Below are positions 34,556-44,590 of a stretch of DNA of 64,000 bases, in pieces. The notes under the pieces are model-generated. The model worked only from the letters and a program-made list of their open reading frames with translations, did no database searches and was not told where the DNA came from. Position numbers and translations under genes: made by a program. The DNA lies in assembly GCA_039090855.1 (NCBI GenBank), contig CM077011.1, forward strand, positions 24,271,001-24,335,000, written 5' to 3'. The DNA is from Macrothele yani (lineage: Eukaryota; Arthropoda; Arachnida; Araneae; Macrothelidae). The number at the start of each line of letters is the position of its first letter. Position 1 is the stretch's first letter.

Positions 34556-36130
34556 TATACAAGGTCATCAAATAGAAGTCATCGCTCGTTCCACATTTAT
34601 AAGTGAGTCACGGAAAAATTCTCATCGGCCGCCACCAAGAATCGAACCCAGGGTCTTCACGTTACGCGCCGGATATGCTTCCACTGCACCACAGCGGCCT
34701 CGAAATTATCCAGCCTTATAAACAACAAACTGCCAAACCACATGGCAGGGGTTGCATCTTTGGAGTCCCGCACAATGCTGGGGATTCACCAAAGTTGAAT
34801 CACAGCAACTGAACAAATAACTAGAAGGCGAATGAATGATAAATGTACAGTTGACGTGGACCAGGAACATCAAATAGAAGTCATCGCTCTACGTTTATAA
34901 GTGAGTCACGGAAGAATTTATCATCGGTCGCCACCGGTAATCGAACCCAGGGTCTTCCGGTTACTCGCAGGATATGCTTCCACTGCACCACAGCAGACTC
35001 GAAATTATCCAGACTCGCAAACGAAAAACTGCCAAACCACATGGCAAGGGCTGCTTCTTTGGAGTCCCGCAGAATGCTGGGGACTCACCAAAGATGAATA
35101 ACAGCAACTGAACAAATAACTAGAAGGCGGATGAATGATAAATACACAGTTGACGTGGACCAGGAACATCAAATAGAAGTCGTCGCTCTTTCCACGTTTA
35201 TAAGTGAGTCACGGAAAAATTATCATCGGCCGCCACCGGGAATCGAACCCAGGTCTTCAAGTTACGCGCCGGATATGCTTCCACTGCACTCGAAATTATC
35301 CAGACTCACAAACGAAAAACTGCCAAACCACATGGCAGGGGTTGCTTCTTTGGAACCCCGCATAATGCTGGGGATTCACCAAAGATGAATAACAGCAACT
35401 GAACAAATAACTAGAAGGCGAATGATTGATAAATACACAGTTGACGTGGACCAGGAACATCAAATAGAAGTCGTCGCTCTTTCCACGTTTATAAGTGAGT
35501 CACGGAAAAATTATCATCGGCCGCCACCGGGAATCGAACCCAGGTCTTCAAGTTACGCGCCGGATATGCTTCCACTGCACTCGAAATTATCCAGACTCAC
35601 AAACGAAAAACTGCCAAACCACATGTCAGGGGTTGCTTCTTTGGAACCCCGCATAATGCTGGGGATTCACCAAAGATGAATAACAGCAACTGAACAAATA
35701 ACTAGAATGCGAATGATTGATAAATACACAGTTGACGTGGACCAGGAACATCAAATAGAAGTCGTCGCTCTTTCCACGTTTATAAGTGAGTCACGGAAAA
35801 ATTATCATCGGCCGCCACCAAGAATCGAACCCAGGTCTTCAAGTTACGCGCCGGATGTGCTTCCACTGCACTCGAAATTATCCAGACTCACAAACGAAAA
35901 ACTGCCAAACCACATGGAAGTGGTTGCTTCTTTGGAACCCCGCATAATGCTGGGGATTCACCAAAGATGAATAACAGCAACTGAACAAATAACTAGAAGG
36001 CGAATGAATGATAAATACACAGTTGACGTGGACCAGGAACATCAAATAGAAGTCATCGCTCTTTCCACGTTTATAAGTGAGTCACGGAAAAATTTCTCAT
36101 CGTCCACCACCAGGAATCGAACCCAGGGTA
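34556..36130 (-). repeat. Tandem array of a tRNA-like SINE (family S2), unit 291-300 bp
   Basis: Five and a half direct repeats. The shared block ATAAATACACAGTTGACGTG starts near 34838, 35138, 35429, 35720 and 36011, so the first step is 300 bp and the next three are exactly 291 bp. On the minus strand each unit carries a tRNA-like head: box A like GTGCAGTGGAAGCATATCC and box B GGGTTCGATT. Because 291 is a multiple of three, an 85-87-codon frame repeats in each unit; it is a by-product, not a gene. The first unit keeps 9 bases (within CCACAGCAGA) that are missing from the others. Confidence 0.85.
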
Positions 36131-36200
36131 TTTATATACAAGGTGTTTTGGTATCTGTGACTTACTATAAAGTGACGACAACGAATCGGCGATAAGTGTT

Positions 36201-36792
36201 TAATCAATGTATCCTTCCAGTGCTTACATATGGAGCAGAGACTTTGACCTTAACTAAAAAAGACAACTAAGTCACCTTATTATAGTAATGAGCTAAAATA
36301 TACATAAAGCATTGACAGCTTAAAAGATTAAATAAATGGTAGTACATGAAGACATGAAAAGATAAAAATCTTGATTTATATAAGCTGAGGAATTAAGACC
36401 GTTAAAACAATCTGCCAAGAAGCATTGAAAGATGCATGCTTGGTGTAACCAGGAAAACCAAGATACATGCTTGGTTTCCTTATCCAGGAGAGTAACTCCT
36501 GGATAAGGAAAATGACAAGAGTGGAATAGATCATGATCAGGGTAAAATCCCTGAAAAGGCAATGGGCTTTAAATATTACCATTAGGACGGTCTCCAATGA
36601 ACACCCGGAATTTTAGACTGGATTCCAGGAGACATAAGAAGACCCAGAAGAAGACCACATGGAGGATGGGTGGATGAAATTCAAAAGCATCCGGGAATGA
36701 TTTGGAGGAGACTGGCTTAAGACATACTGATGTGGAAGAAACTTGAGGAGACCTTTGTCCAACAGTGGATTGATAATGTTTGACAGCGATGA
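36201..36792 (+). pseudogene. RTE LINE 3' fragment with an internal insertion
   Basis: LINE homology starts at CAATGTATCCTTCCAGTGC (LINE QCILPVLTYGAET region), is broken by ~130 bp of foreign AT-rich DNA (36272-36404), then continues to the 3' end (CAACAGTGGATTGATAATG). A near-perfect 13-bp hairpin (CCTTATCCAGGAG, loop AGTAA) has arisen at 36478-36508. No open frame. Confidence 0.75.
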
Positions 36793-36844
36793 TGAGAATG
36801 AAGCAGATACAGAATAAATTGTCAACGTTTATCCGCAATTAATG

Positions 36845-36905
36845 GTTTTATTAACATCGACTATAGTTTCGCAGAGCGTTTGGCTCAGCATCATCAGGAC
36901 GAATT
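36845..36905 (-). ncRNA. Hammerhead-ribozyme-like motif A
   Basis: The minus strand reads GTC-CTGATGA, a stem-loop (GCTGAGC-CAAAC-GCTCTGC, one T-T mismatch), GAAAC, a TATA loop and GTC, then GATG. This is the hammerhead core order CUGAUGA / stem II / GAAA / short stem III / GUC. One extra U separates CUGAUGA from stem II. Stem I (CGUC with GAUG) is short. The predicted cleavage is after the C at 36859 (minus strand). Confidence 0.5.
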
Positions 36906-36969
36906 TTATTCATCATCAGGACGAATTTAATCAGGCCAAATTTCATTTCATTCATCATTCAACATTTCA

Positions 36970-37030
36970 TCTTCATCCGTCCTGATGATGTCCTGCCAAA
37001 CGCTCTGCGAAACTATAGTCCATGTTATAT
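36970..37030 (+). ncRNA. Hammerhead-ribozyme-like motif B, degenerate
   Basis: Same core: CTGATGA at 36982-36988, GAAAC, TATA, GTC ending at 37020. But stem II (TGTCCTGCCAAACGCTCTGC) pairs poorly and the base after GTC breaks stem I. Probably inactive. Confidence 0.4.
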
Positions 37031-37204
37031 ATAGTATTTTAGGTGTCAACCGGACCTTTGACTGCATTTGGTGCGCAAGTATATTGATATAATCTATTTC
37101 GGGAGCCGCAATATAACATCTTGCTTTGCTTCTGTCTTGTGGAATCATCTAATACCGTTATCAACTTTACTTCAGGAACTTAGAATCCCAATTCCTAATT
37201 TTGA

Positions 37205-37265
37205 TTACCATTCGTCCTGATGATGCAGAGCCAAGTGCTCTGCGAAACTATAGTCGATGTTAATA
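37205..37265 (+). ncRNA. Hammerhead-ribozyme-like motif C, best preserved
   Basis: CTGATGA at 37217-37223, one U, a perfect 7-bp stem II GCAGAGC-CAAGT-GCTCTGC, GAAAC, TATA loop, GTC at 37253-37255, then GATG, which pairs with CGTC upstream. The short stem III (A-U, C-G, possibly U-A) is of the kind reported for Penelope-type hammerheads. The extra U after CUGAUGA leaves activity uncertain. Confidence 0.55.
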
Positions 37266-37303
37266 AAACATTTAATTGAGAATAAAAGTTGATAATTTAT
37301 TCT

Positions 37304-38015
37304 AAATCAACATGACAAGTGTGTAACCTTGAATTATATATAATGAAGCAGACAGTCAAATCGATAATGAAGCGACGATAAGCATGCCGACATAGTTTGG
37401 TTCGGGGAATATCTATCTTCGGAGAAGGAAGACGTTTGTTTACAATCCACCACCAGCAGAAGAAAAGGACTCGTTCGCTATATAGGCATCCAAACGTAAA
37501 ATGAATCATCTGCTGGCTGCGACGTTCGAAAAAAATTCTTATGATTCTTCAACACATCATCTGGAATTATTAAGATTTCCTCTTTCTACAGTGAGCAAAA
37601 TATTTAAAATTGGCAACGACTCGCTGGTTGCGCAGACAACTCAAGCATGGTTTGTCTGCGAAACCAGCGAGTCATTGCCAATTTTTAACACTTTTGAAGA
37701 GCGTCTCAACTTCCAGCTAACGATGTGTTTGTTACTAATAATGTCGCATTTTTGACGTGTTTATATTAATATTGACGTCCTTTTTTTAAGACGTCTGGCT
37801 GATGCTTTTTACGTTTAATACGTCCGATGAGGTTTCGCTAAAACGGTGTAATTACCGAATGGTATTTATCTTTCCACTAAAAAAAATGTTTTACTCAATA
37901 TAACTTTCCTCGATGAGAATCGCCTAAATGCGGACATCATTAAGAAACATTGTCATGTTTTTATTTCCTTCTTTGAAAAACTAGGTTTCCTTTCAAAACT
38001 GTGGGGGAAGGGAAG
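37304..38015. other. Unassigned stretch apart from one hairpin
   Basis: No gene recognised. The long hairpin at 37608-37683 is listed separately. Confidence 0.5.
37608..37683. repeat. 32-bp-arm hairpin
   Basis: Arms 37608-37639 and 37652-37683 pair with two mismatches around a 12-nt loop; the core is GACTCGCTGGTT. It could be a small foldback element. No target duplication identified. Confidence 0.7.
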
Positions 38016-38019
38016 GGGG

Positions 38020-38222
38020 GATGGATATTAACGACCACCGTGAGCTATTCAATAGGTGAATAGGCTATAAGCGGTCGCCCGTCCCTAATTTAGAGCCACT
38101 TGTTCGGGGAAATAGAGAGAACTACTGACGCAAGACAAAAACAAAATCGATGTATCACCAGGAATCGAACCTGGACCCATTTGAACGAACGTTTGCTAGG
38201 CAGAGCTTAGACTTCTTAGACT
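38020..38222 (-). repeat. SINE S1, copy 5, truncated and diverged
   Basis: The body and box B are recognisable (GGAATCGAACCTGG on the plus strand) but the head is lost after CAGAGCTTAGAC. Confidence 0.75.
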
Positions 38223-38282
38223 TGAATTCGTCTGATACCTGTTTGCAAGCATTTACTTCAAATTAGAGCATTATATCCATAC

Positions 38283-38541
38283 GTTTTATGCAATTATAAC
38301 GTAAAATTTTCTGCGGCTGGTTAGATTTGAATCCACGGCATCCTACTCCGGAACCGGATATTGTCCCAACTGAACTACGGTGGAAGGCTTATCGCTGCAA
38401 CTTTCCGATTTCACTTACACGTCAGCGCAGTAGTACATTATCTACGTCATCCTACGTAGTTACAGCATCCTCCTCCTTGAGAAAGACGGGGCAACGAAAT
38501 CGCAGATTTTTGGGTCGTCCGGTAATCATGCTTGAAAAATA
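38283..38541 (-). repeat. Repeat family S3 (tRNA-like), copy 1
   Basis: On the minus strand 38317-38383 reads as a tRNA-like head: GTAGTTCAGTTGGGACAATA (box A) and GTGGATTCAAATC (box B). The body carries repeated ACGTCA/TGACGT-type inverted motifs. Related to 38542-38830 and 39417-39800. Confidence 0.6.
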
Positions 38542-38850
38542 AGACGATGTGCGAAACAATCATTACACATATTTTCGAACCCTCACGGCCAGAAGATTCA
38601 TTAACGTCCGGGTGTCAATATAGCGCGTAAAACCATTTTGGTTTCAGATTGTGGTAATCAATCCCACTTCTTCCTGTTCCAGTGGATACTATTCTCCCAA
38701 CTGAACTACGCTGGCAAGACTTATCAATACAATTTGCCTAATTAACGTTGCTGTAGCATTACTGCGGTGACACGTCACCGCAGTAATGCTGCAGCAACGT
38801 CAGGTTACGTATTACGCTATAACGTCTCCCTAAACCCTCTCCCTTGAAAA
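38542..38850 (-). repeat. Repeat family S3, copy 2, with a 27-bp palindrome
   Basis: Shares CGATGTGC...CCTCACGGCCA and the tRNA-like CCCAACTGAACTACG with its neighbours. At 38745-38800 ACGTTGCTGTAGCATTACTG and its reverse complement form a hairpin with 27-nt arms and one mismatch. Confidence 0.6.
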
Positions 38851-38858
38851 CAAGATTG

Positions 38859-39091
38859 GGCCGCCCCGGTGGCGCAGTGGTCTAAGCGATGGTATCTGAC
38901 CATTCGTCCGAAAGGGGTCCACTTTCGAATCCCGGTGAGGCATGGATGTTATGTTTCCCTTAAGGCACTGGCTCTCTCCCTTCCCTGGAACCAGTGACCC
39001 TAAATTAGGGACGGGTAACTGCTAATAGACCATTGAGTTGCTCACGGTGGTCTTTAAACCTCCGATCAAAAAAAAAAAAAAAAAAAAAAAA
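38859..39091 (+). repeat. SINE S1, copy 6
   Basis: Complete plus-strand copy ending in a ~24-A tail at 39068-39091. It lies tail-to-tail with copy 7 about 40 bp away. Confidence 0.9.
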
Positions 39092-39129
39092 CGTTTTTGG
39101 GCACGAAACTGCTGGTTTTCTGATCCGAT

Positions 39130-39349
39130 TTTTTTTTTTTTTGGAGGTTTAACGACCACCATGAGCAGCTCAATGGGCTGTAAACAGTAGCCCGTCCCCA
39201 ATTTAGGGTCACTGGTTCCAGGGAAGGGAGAGAGCCAGTGCCGTAAGACAAACACAACATCCATGCCTCACTGGGAAATGAACCTGTACCCCTTTCGGAC
39301 GAATAATCAGAGGCCATCACTTAGACCACTGCGCCACCAGGGCAGCTCG
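39130..39349 (-). repeat. SINE S1, copy 7, with perfect target duplication
   Basis: Complete minus-strand copy. GATCCGAT at 39122-39129 and 39350-39357 is an exact 8-bp target-site duplication. Confidence 0.92.
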
Positions 39350-39416
39350 GATCCGATGTCAACCATGTCTGAAAGACAAACTCACTGTATATGAAATATA
39401 TTTTTTATTAATTATG

Positions 39417-39800
39417 TACGATGTGCCTAAGAATCACACATATCCTCGACCCTCACGGCCACGAGATTAATTTATGTTTGGGGTCCAGTATAGCCTAAAA
39501 CCTTTCTTTCTCTACGGTGGTGTTTCGAGCATATGTCCTCCTACTCCGATAATGACTATTCTCCCAAATGAATTGCGCGCCGGCAAGGCATAACGCTGCA
39601 ACTTTCCGGTTTAGACGTCATCTACCTGATGTTATGTAGTAAACATCACGAAGTACGTCATCTTCGTCATGTTGCGAAGTACACAACATCACGTACATGA
39701 CGTACTTCGTAACATCACAGTTTACTGATCTGCGTGATGTTACGTAGTACGTTAAACAGCGTAATCAGCGAAAGAATAACTTGTCTGAACATCGTATGCT
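39417..39800 (-). repeat. Repeat family S3, copy 3
   Basis: Begins ACGATGTGCCTAAGAATCAC, with CCTCACGGCCACGAGATTA. A degraded tRNA-like head is at 39503-39576. ACGAAGTACGTCAT and its exact reverse complement (39647-39660, 39697-39710) form a 14-bp hairpin within a cluster of ACATCACG-type repeats. Confidence 0.55.
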
Positions 39801-39952
39801 TGCAATGACGAGTAAACGTCTTTGTGTGTAGAGGACATGTCTGTTGAGATGACTTAATGTTTGCAAATGTCTCCCCGTTTCTTTCGCAACATTCGCGTTT
39901 ATCTTGCAGCGATACTTGCCCAAATTTTATTCATCTCGTCGTCCATGGTCAA

Positions 39953-40143
39953 TATCATCATCATCATCATCATTGTCAACCATTATCAATCCACTGCTGG
40001 ACGAAGGTCTCCCCAAGTTTCCTCCACAACGGTCTGTCTTGTGCCAGTCTCCTCCATGTCACTCCCGCATATTTACGAATTTCATCCACCCATCTCCCAT
40101 GTGGTCTTTTTCTGGGTCTTTTCCTGTCCCTTGGAATCCAATC
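39953..40143 (-). repeat. Very young 5'-truncated RTE LINE end
   Basis: About 185 bp identical by eye to the 3' end of the full-length LINE (57082-57270), differing only in the number of ATC units in the tail. TCAATAT occurs at both edges and may be the target duplication. Confidence 0.9.
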
Positions 40144-40618
40144 AATATATATAACGTTATCCCATCCACTTTTGTACAAAGTTTCTGGAGAACACTAGTT
40201 TATTAGGGGCATCTGCCATATCACATAAATGGCTTACTCCTACACGCAAGATGTAATGCGATTGTGTTGTGTTAGCATTCGGTTGAGAGTCGGAATGGGA
40301 CAAATGAGTGTCGGTGCAAGTTCGAACGTGGCATGATAATTGTCTCCAAGGCATGTCGGTTTGTGCACCTTCTAAATGGCCACCCTCATTTTCTTTTCGC
40401 TCACAACGAGGATAAGAGTTTACCGCAGCAGGGAGCTTACTGATAGTCCCCGCGATAGCCCCTGCAACCCCCGCTGTTCTGGAGGGGGGGGGGCTCATGT
40501 TTAAAAAGGCCTCTAGCCTGAGCAAAAATATTTTACAAAAATGTTTCCGGAAGCGGAAGCTTCATATGAAACTGGTTAAAGAAATAGCCAAGAATTAAGG
40601 CAGCTTTGAATAAAGTAT
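40144..40618. other. Unassigned stretch
   Basis: No gene recognised; a G-run is at 40485-40494. Confidence 0.5.
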
Positions 40619-40838
40619 TGGCCGCCCCTGTGGCGCAGTGGTCTAAGCGATGGCCCCTGATCATTCGTCCGAACGGGGTCCGGGTTCGAATCCCGGTGAG
40701 GCATGGATATTGTGTTTGTCTTACGGCACTGGCTCTCTCCCTTCCCTGGAACCAGTGACCCTAAATTAGGGACCGGCGACTGCTTATAGCCCATTGAGTT
40801 GCTCACGGTGGTCGTTAAAACTCCAATAAAAAGAAAAG
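40619..40838 (+). repeat. SINE S1, copy 8
   Basis: Complete plus-strand copy. AAAGTATT precedes it and follows its A-rich tail, an 8-bp target-site duplication. Confidence 0.92.
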
Positions 40839-40949
40839 TATTAAGAAGAAAAGCATTTTTTCTCAGTAAATACGTAAAATCTTTAGAAATCATTTTCGCT
40901 GCTTTAGTTCATAAAAACTGGACGACGGGAAAGCAGCTATTCAAAAGAA

Positions 40950-42235
40950 CTTGAGGCCCCTAGTAATAGCCCTTGCTGTTACAAGGGGCCTCAAGTTCAC
41001 AGCCCTTGCAATAGCTTCTATGTTACACGGGGGCTCAATTTCACAGCCCTTGCAATAGTTTCTATGTTACAAGGGGGCTCAAGTTCACAGCCCTTGAAAT
41101 AGCTTCTATGTTACACGGGGGTTTAAGTTCACAGCCCTTGCAATAGTTTCTATGTTACAAGGGGCTCAAGTTCACAGCCCTTGCAATAATTTCTATCTTA
41201 CAAGGGGCTGAAGTTCACAGCCCTTGCAATAGTCTCTATGTTACAAGGGGCTGAAGTTCACAGCCCTTCCAATAGTTTCTATGTTACAAAGTGCCTCACG
41301 TTCACATCCCTTGCAATAGTTTCTATCTCACAAGGAGGTTCAAGTTCACAGCCCTTGCAATAGTTTCTATGTTACAAGGGGTTCAAGTTCACAGCCCTTG
41401 CAATAGTTTCTATGTTACAAGGGGGCTCAAGTTTACAGCCATTGCAATAGTTTCTATGTTACATGGAGCCTCACGTTCACAGCCCTTGCAATAGTTTCTA
41501 TGTTACAAAGGGGCTCAAGTTCACAGCCCTTGCAATAGTTTCTGTGTTACAAGGGGACTGAACTTCACAGCCATTGCAATATTTTCTATGTTACAAGGAG
41601 CCTCAAGTTCACAGCCTTTCCAATAGTTTCTATGTTACAAGGGTGCTCAAGTTCACAGCCTTTCCAATAGTTTCTATGTTACAAGCGGCCTAAAGTTCAC
41701 AGCCCTTGCAATAGTTTCTATGTTACAAGCGGCCTAAAGTTCACAGCCCTTGCAATAATTTCTATGTTACAAGGGGCCCTTCCAATAGTTTCTATGTTAC
41801 AAAGGTCCTCACGTTCACAGGCCCTTGCAATAGTTTCTATGTTACAAGGGACTCAAGTTCACAGCCCTTGCAATAGTTTCCATGTTACAAGGAGCCTCAA
41901 GTTCACAGCCCTTGCAATAGGTTCTGTGTTACAAGGGGACTCAACTTCACAGCCCTTGCAATAGTTTCTATGTTACAAGAGGGTTCAAGTTCACAACCGT
42001 TGCAATAGTTTCTATGTTATGAGGGGGCTCAATTTCACAGCCTTTGCAATAGTTTCTATGTTACAAGGGGGCTCAAATTTACAGCCCTTGCAATAGTTTC
42101 TGTCTTACAAGGGGACTGAACTTCACAGTCCTTGCAATATTTTCTATGTTACAAGGAGTCTCAAGTTCACAGCCCTTGCAATAGTTTCTATGTTACAAAG
42201 GGGCTCAAGTTCACAGCCCTTGTAATACTTTTTAG
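40950..42235. repeat. ~44-bp minisatellite, about 28 copies
   Basis: The unit contains TTGCAATAGTTTCTATGTTA, CAAGGGG and CTCAAGTTCACAGCCC; the period is 42-45 bp. Variants (ACGGGG, AAGGAGCC, AAGCGGCC) recur in blocks, as expected from unequal exchange. The array starts with an inverted unit: CTTGAGGCCCCT and AGGGGCCTCAAG form a hairpin at 40950-40995. Frames crossing it (41291-41494, 41764-41964) are repeat artefacts. Confidence 0.95.
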
Positions 42236-42239
42236 GCAG

Positions 42240-43257
42240 GTAGGTTAACAAGAGAATGTGAAAAAAATATCAGTTCAAGGAGGGGAATTTTTATACCAAT
42301 GAGGATGAGATGATAATTTTATACCATGAAGATTTTTATACCATATACATTACAGATGTTTGCTCATAACTATGTATCCTTTTGAATGTAATGAACTAAA
42401 GGGCGTTCTTCGCGGGAGCGAAGAATCAGAGACCTGTGTCATTTATTTTTCATGACAGAATCAAAAGATTTTTTTACCATCTGCAAAGCATCGTGGCATT
42501 ATGTTAAGAGCGTTTTTTATATTCCAGAGTAAATAATTTAAGTAGATTTGCATTTTTTGTGTTATAGTTTTTAATCGTTACTTAGTTATTTGCTTACTTA
42601 TGTTGTGACATTTCGTATGAATCTGAAAAGTCATTAGACACTGCCACATGTCAGTTGCATCTTTTGTGTGTGCAATCGTGAAGCATTTCAAAAAGCGGGC
42701 CTTAGTTCTTTAAAATGATGAATTTTGCATGATATGATTAACTTTGACGTAAGTATTTTGTGTAGTACTTTGTATCGGTAACCAGTGCAATCATTTTCAT
42801 TATAACGTACACATTTGTGTTTCAAGCAATAAAGTGAAATTCTCTTTATTTTACAATAAATACTCATAGGTTCCAAAAAATTTGAATTATTAAAACACCC
42901 ACCCGTAAAGTCTAGTTAATAATATGGAAGTTAAAATTTTGAGTGATTGAAAGCTAATGATTTTTAACAAAAGGGCTTCAAATGATTTTTTTGCGCGAGG
43001 GGGGTCGAGTTTTTTCGGTACGCCAGTGATTTACCGTGAGTGGCGCAAAACGCAAAACCCATTCTAACAACCGGCGAACCTGTTAACGAAAAGGAGGGTC
43101 AAAGGAGATTGACAAGAATGGTGCAAGCGAACAGACTCGAAACAATCTGCATGTCACACCAGAATTCGAGATTAGTGTGGCGATGGTCATTTAATAACGT
43201 AGCACTATCGAACCATGTCGAGAATGGTGTACTACAGCCGAGCACTGTATACCGGGT
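42240..43257. other. Unassigned stretch, possibly with a Tc1-like N-terminal scrap
   Basis: Mostly AT-rich with no gene. At 43100-43180 the plus strand reads EGQRRLTRMVQANRLETI, which resembles the second DNA-binding helix region of Tc1 transposases such as the one at 20 kb (RHFTRIVHAIRR). Too short for a firm call. Confidence 0.35.
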
Positions 43258-43406
43258 GATCCAAAAGTAATAGAAAATTTGAAAAAGCAATAATTCTCAA
43301 AGTGTGTACAGTATTCAGATGCGGTTTTCACAGAAATGCACAGAAACATGTGGGATTTTTTTTCGCATAATGCAGAAATTTAATACCAGAATAGTTATAT
43401 TTCTGA

Positions 43407-43420
43407 CCACCAGATGGCGC
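43407..43420 (+). promoter_or_regulatory. CTCF-consensus-like site
   Basis: CCACCAGATGGCGC fits the published CTCF core CCASYAGRKGGCRS at every position. Binding in this organism is unknown. A related CCACTAAGGGCGC is at 44464-44476. Confidence 0.35.
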
Positions 43421-43942
43421 TGTATGGGTGCGAGAACGACTTAGCGCCCGTATTTAAACAGAATCTCTGACTCACCTATCAGTGTGGGTTCTGTAATTAC
43501 CTGCAGATGCCCCGTGCGTGGGCTCGCCCTGCAGGCATATTGAGTTATTAGTGTTGTGTGATTGATTGGGCTGTGAGTAAAGTTCCTGCTGTTGATGAAT
43601 ACGGCGAGCTGCATTTTAAAGGGAACAATGGGTACCAGGTAAGTTGCTACTGCTACGCATACGAAAACGACATTTATTTCACATGGTTAAGAAAAACAGC
43701 TCCTGATGGGAAATCGTTTGCACGACATTTGTTTCACATGGTTAAGATAAATTGTCGCCTGAATACCATAGAATGTCCAAAATCGATGCGCGACCTCTTG
43801 TGTGAACGTTTGAAGGGAACTGGCATAGGTATGAGCAAATACACACAATTTATTGCATAAATGCGTACTTATGTTAATACAGTTTGATGACGTCAGACAA
43901 AACAAAAACAAAAAAGGCAAACTGACGCACAATGATAAAAAG

Positions 43943-44160
43943 TTAATGTCGAGTATGTTCGAAGAGTTCGCCATTGCCCACGATACACATTTGTATTCGT
44001 GAAAGTAACTGTGCATGCACATTCCTCAGCATGGAAGGTGTCACTCTATTACAAGCATCTGTAACATGACGACTTAGATCCAGCAGACTTGTAGGCGCTA
44101 TTGCATACACCTGATTTTTTACGTAACCCCAGAAATCCAAGCTCGCCATTCTCACACAGC
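43943..44160 (-). pseudogene. Mariner-superfamily transposase C-terminal fragment
   Basis: The minus strand reads LDFWGYVKNQVYAIAPTSLL, DACNRVTPSMLRNVHAQLLS and RIQMCIVGNGELFEH. This is the C-terminus of the transposase group with a PLDFFLWGYVK motif, which follows the last catalytic Asp. Upstream frames do not extend the match, so the catalytic core is missing. It is likely the same broad family as the fragment at 4.1-4.8 kb. Confidence 0.6.
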
Positions 44161-44590
44161 GTACGTAGACCTAAACTTCTGATCAGGGTACGTCTTGCTA
44201 CTGGCTGGTGTTTATATCGTACGTACGGTACAACGTCACAATCTGCATTTGCATACGGCTACATTTGCGAAATGTGAATATGCAGATTCGAATCGTTGGC
44301 ATCGATTTCGGACATTGTAGGGTATTCAGGCGACAATTTATCTTATCCGTGTAAAACAAATGTCGTTTTGTACTAATTAATTGATGCTCTGCAACTTTTT
44401 AATTGGAAAATTTGCTCTATCTCTTTTCGTTTTCGATTTGCAATGGCTAACTTCCGCATTTCGCCACTAAGGGCGCTGCTATCGGTTGCATTCAATTTTT
44501 ACGATACCGTTATCTCACTTGCATAACTGTATCTCTCTCAGTTCGCAAGTTATTCCAGGCTAAAGAGACTTTCCTATGCACTCTGTATAG

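Larger units (their letters stand above)
36811..37303. mobile_element. Short element with inverted ends carrying hammerhead-like motifs
   Basis: The two ends are inverted repeats of about 90-100 bp. Outside the ribozyme-like core both read GATGTTAATAAAAC followed by a similar TTAATTG...AATTTATTCT. An additional direct copy of the core lies inside. Penelope-like elements and retrozymes are known to carry hammerheads in tandem or inverted terminal repeats; assignment to either group is inference. It lies directly beyond a LINE 3' end. No protein frame is recognisable. Confidence 0.55.
43258..44590 (-). mobile_element. Mariner-superfamily element remnant
   Basis: The left end CCGGGTGATCCAAAAGTAAT resembles mariner-type termini. 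The right end is placed near ATGCACTCTGTATAG, without a clear repeat match. A C-terminal transposase piece lies on the minus strand. An inverted repeat with ~80-bp arms (43715-43795 and 44288-44372) lies inside. CCACCAGATGGCGC at 43407-43420 matches the CTCF consensus. Confidence 0.45.

Noticed and set aside
35131..36195. Repeated 85-87-residue proteins, each starting MNDKY or MIDKY
   Set aside because: They arise because the tandem SINE unit is 291 bp, a multiple of three. The frame crosses the tRNA-like head and has no protein signature.
36978..37255. LTR retrotransposon long terminal repeats
   Set aside because: No TG...CA ends, primer-binding site or gag/pol; the repeats centre on the ribozyme-like core.
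40950..42235. CRISPR-like array
   Set aside because: Units are contiguous variants of a 44-bp repeat with no unique spacers, and the genome is eukaryotic.
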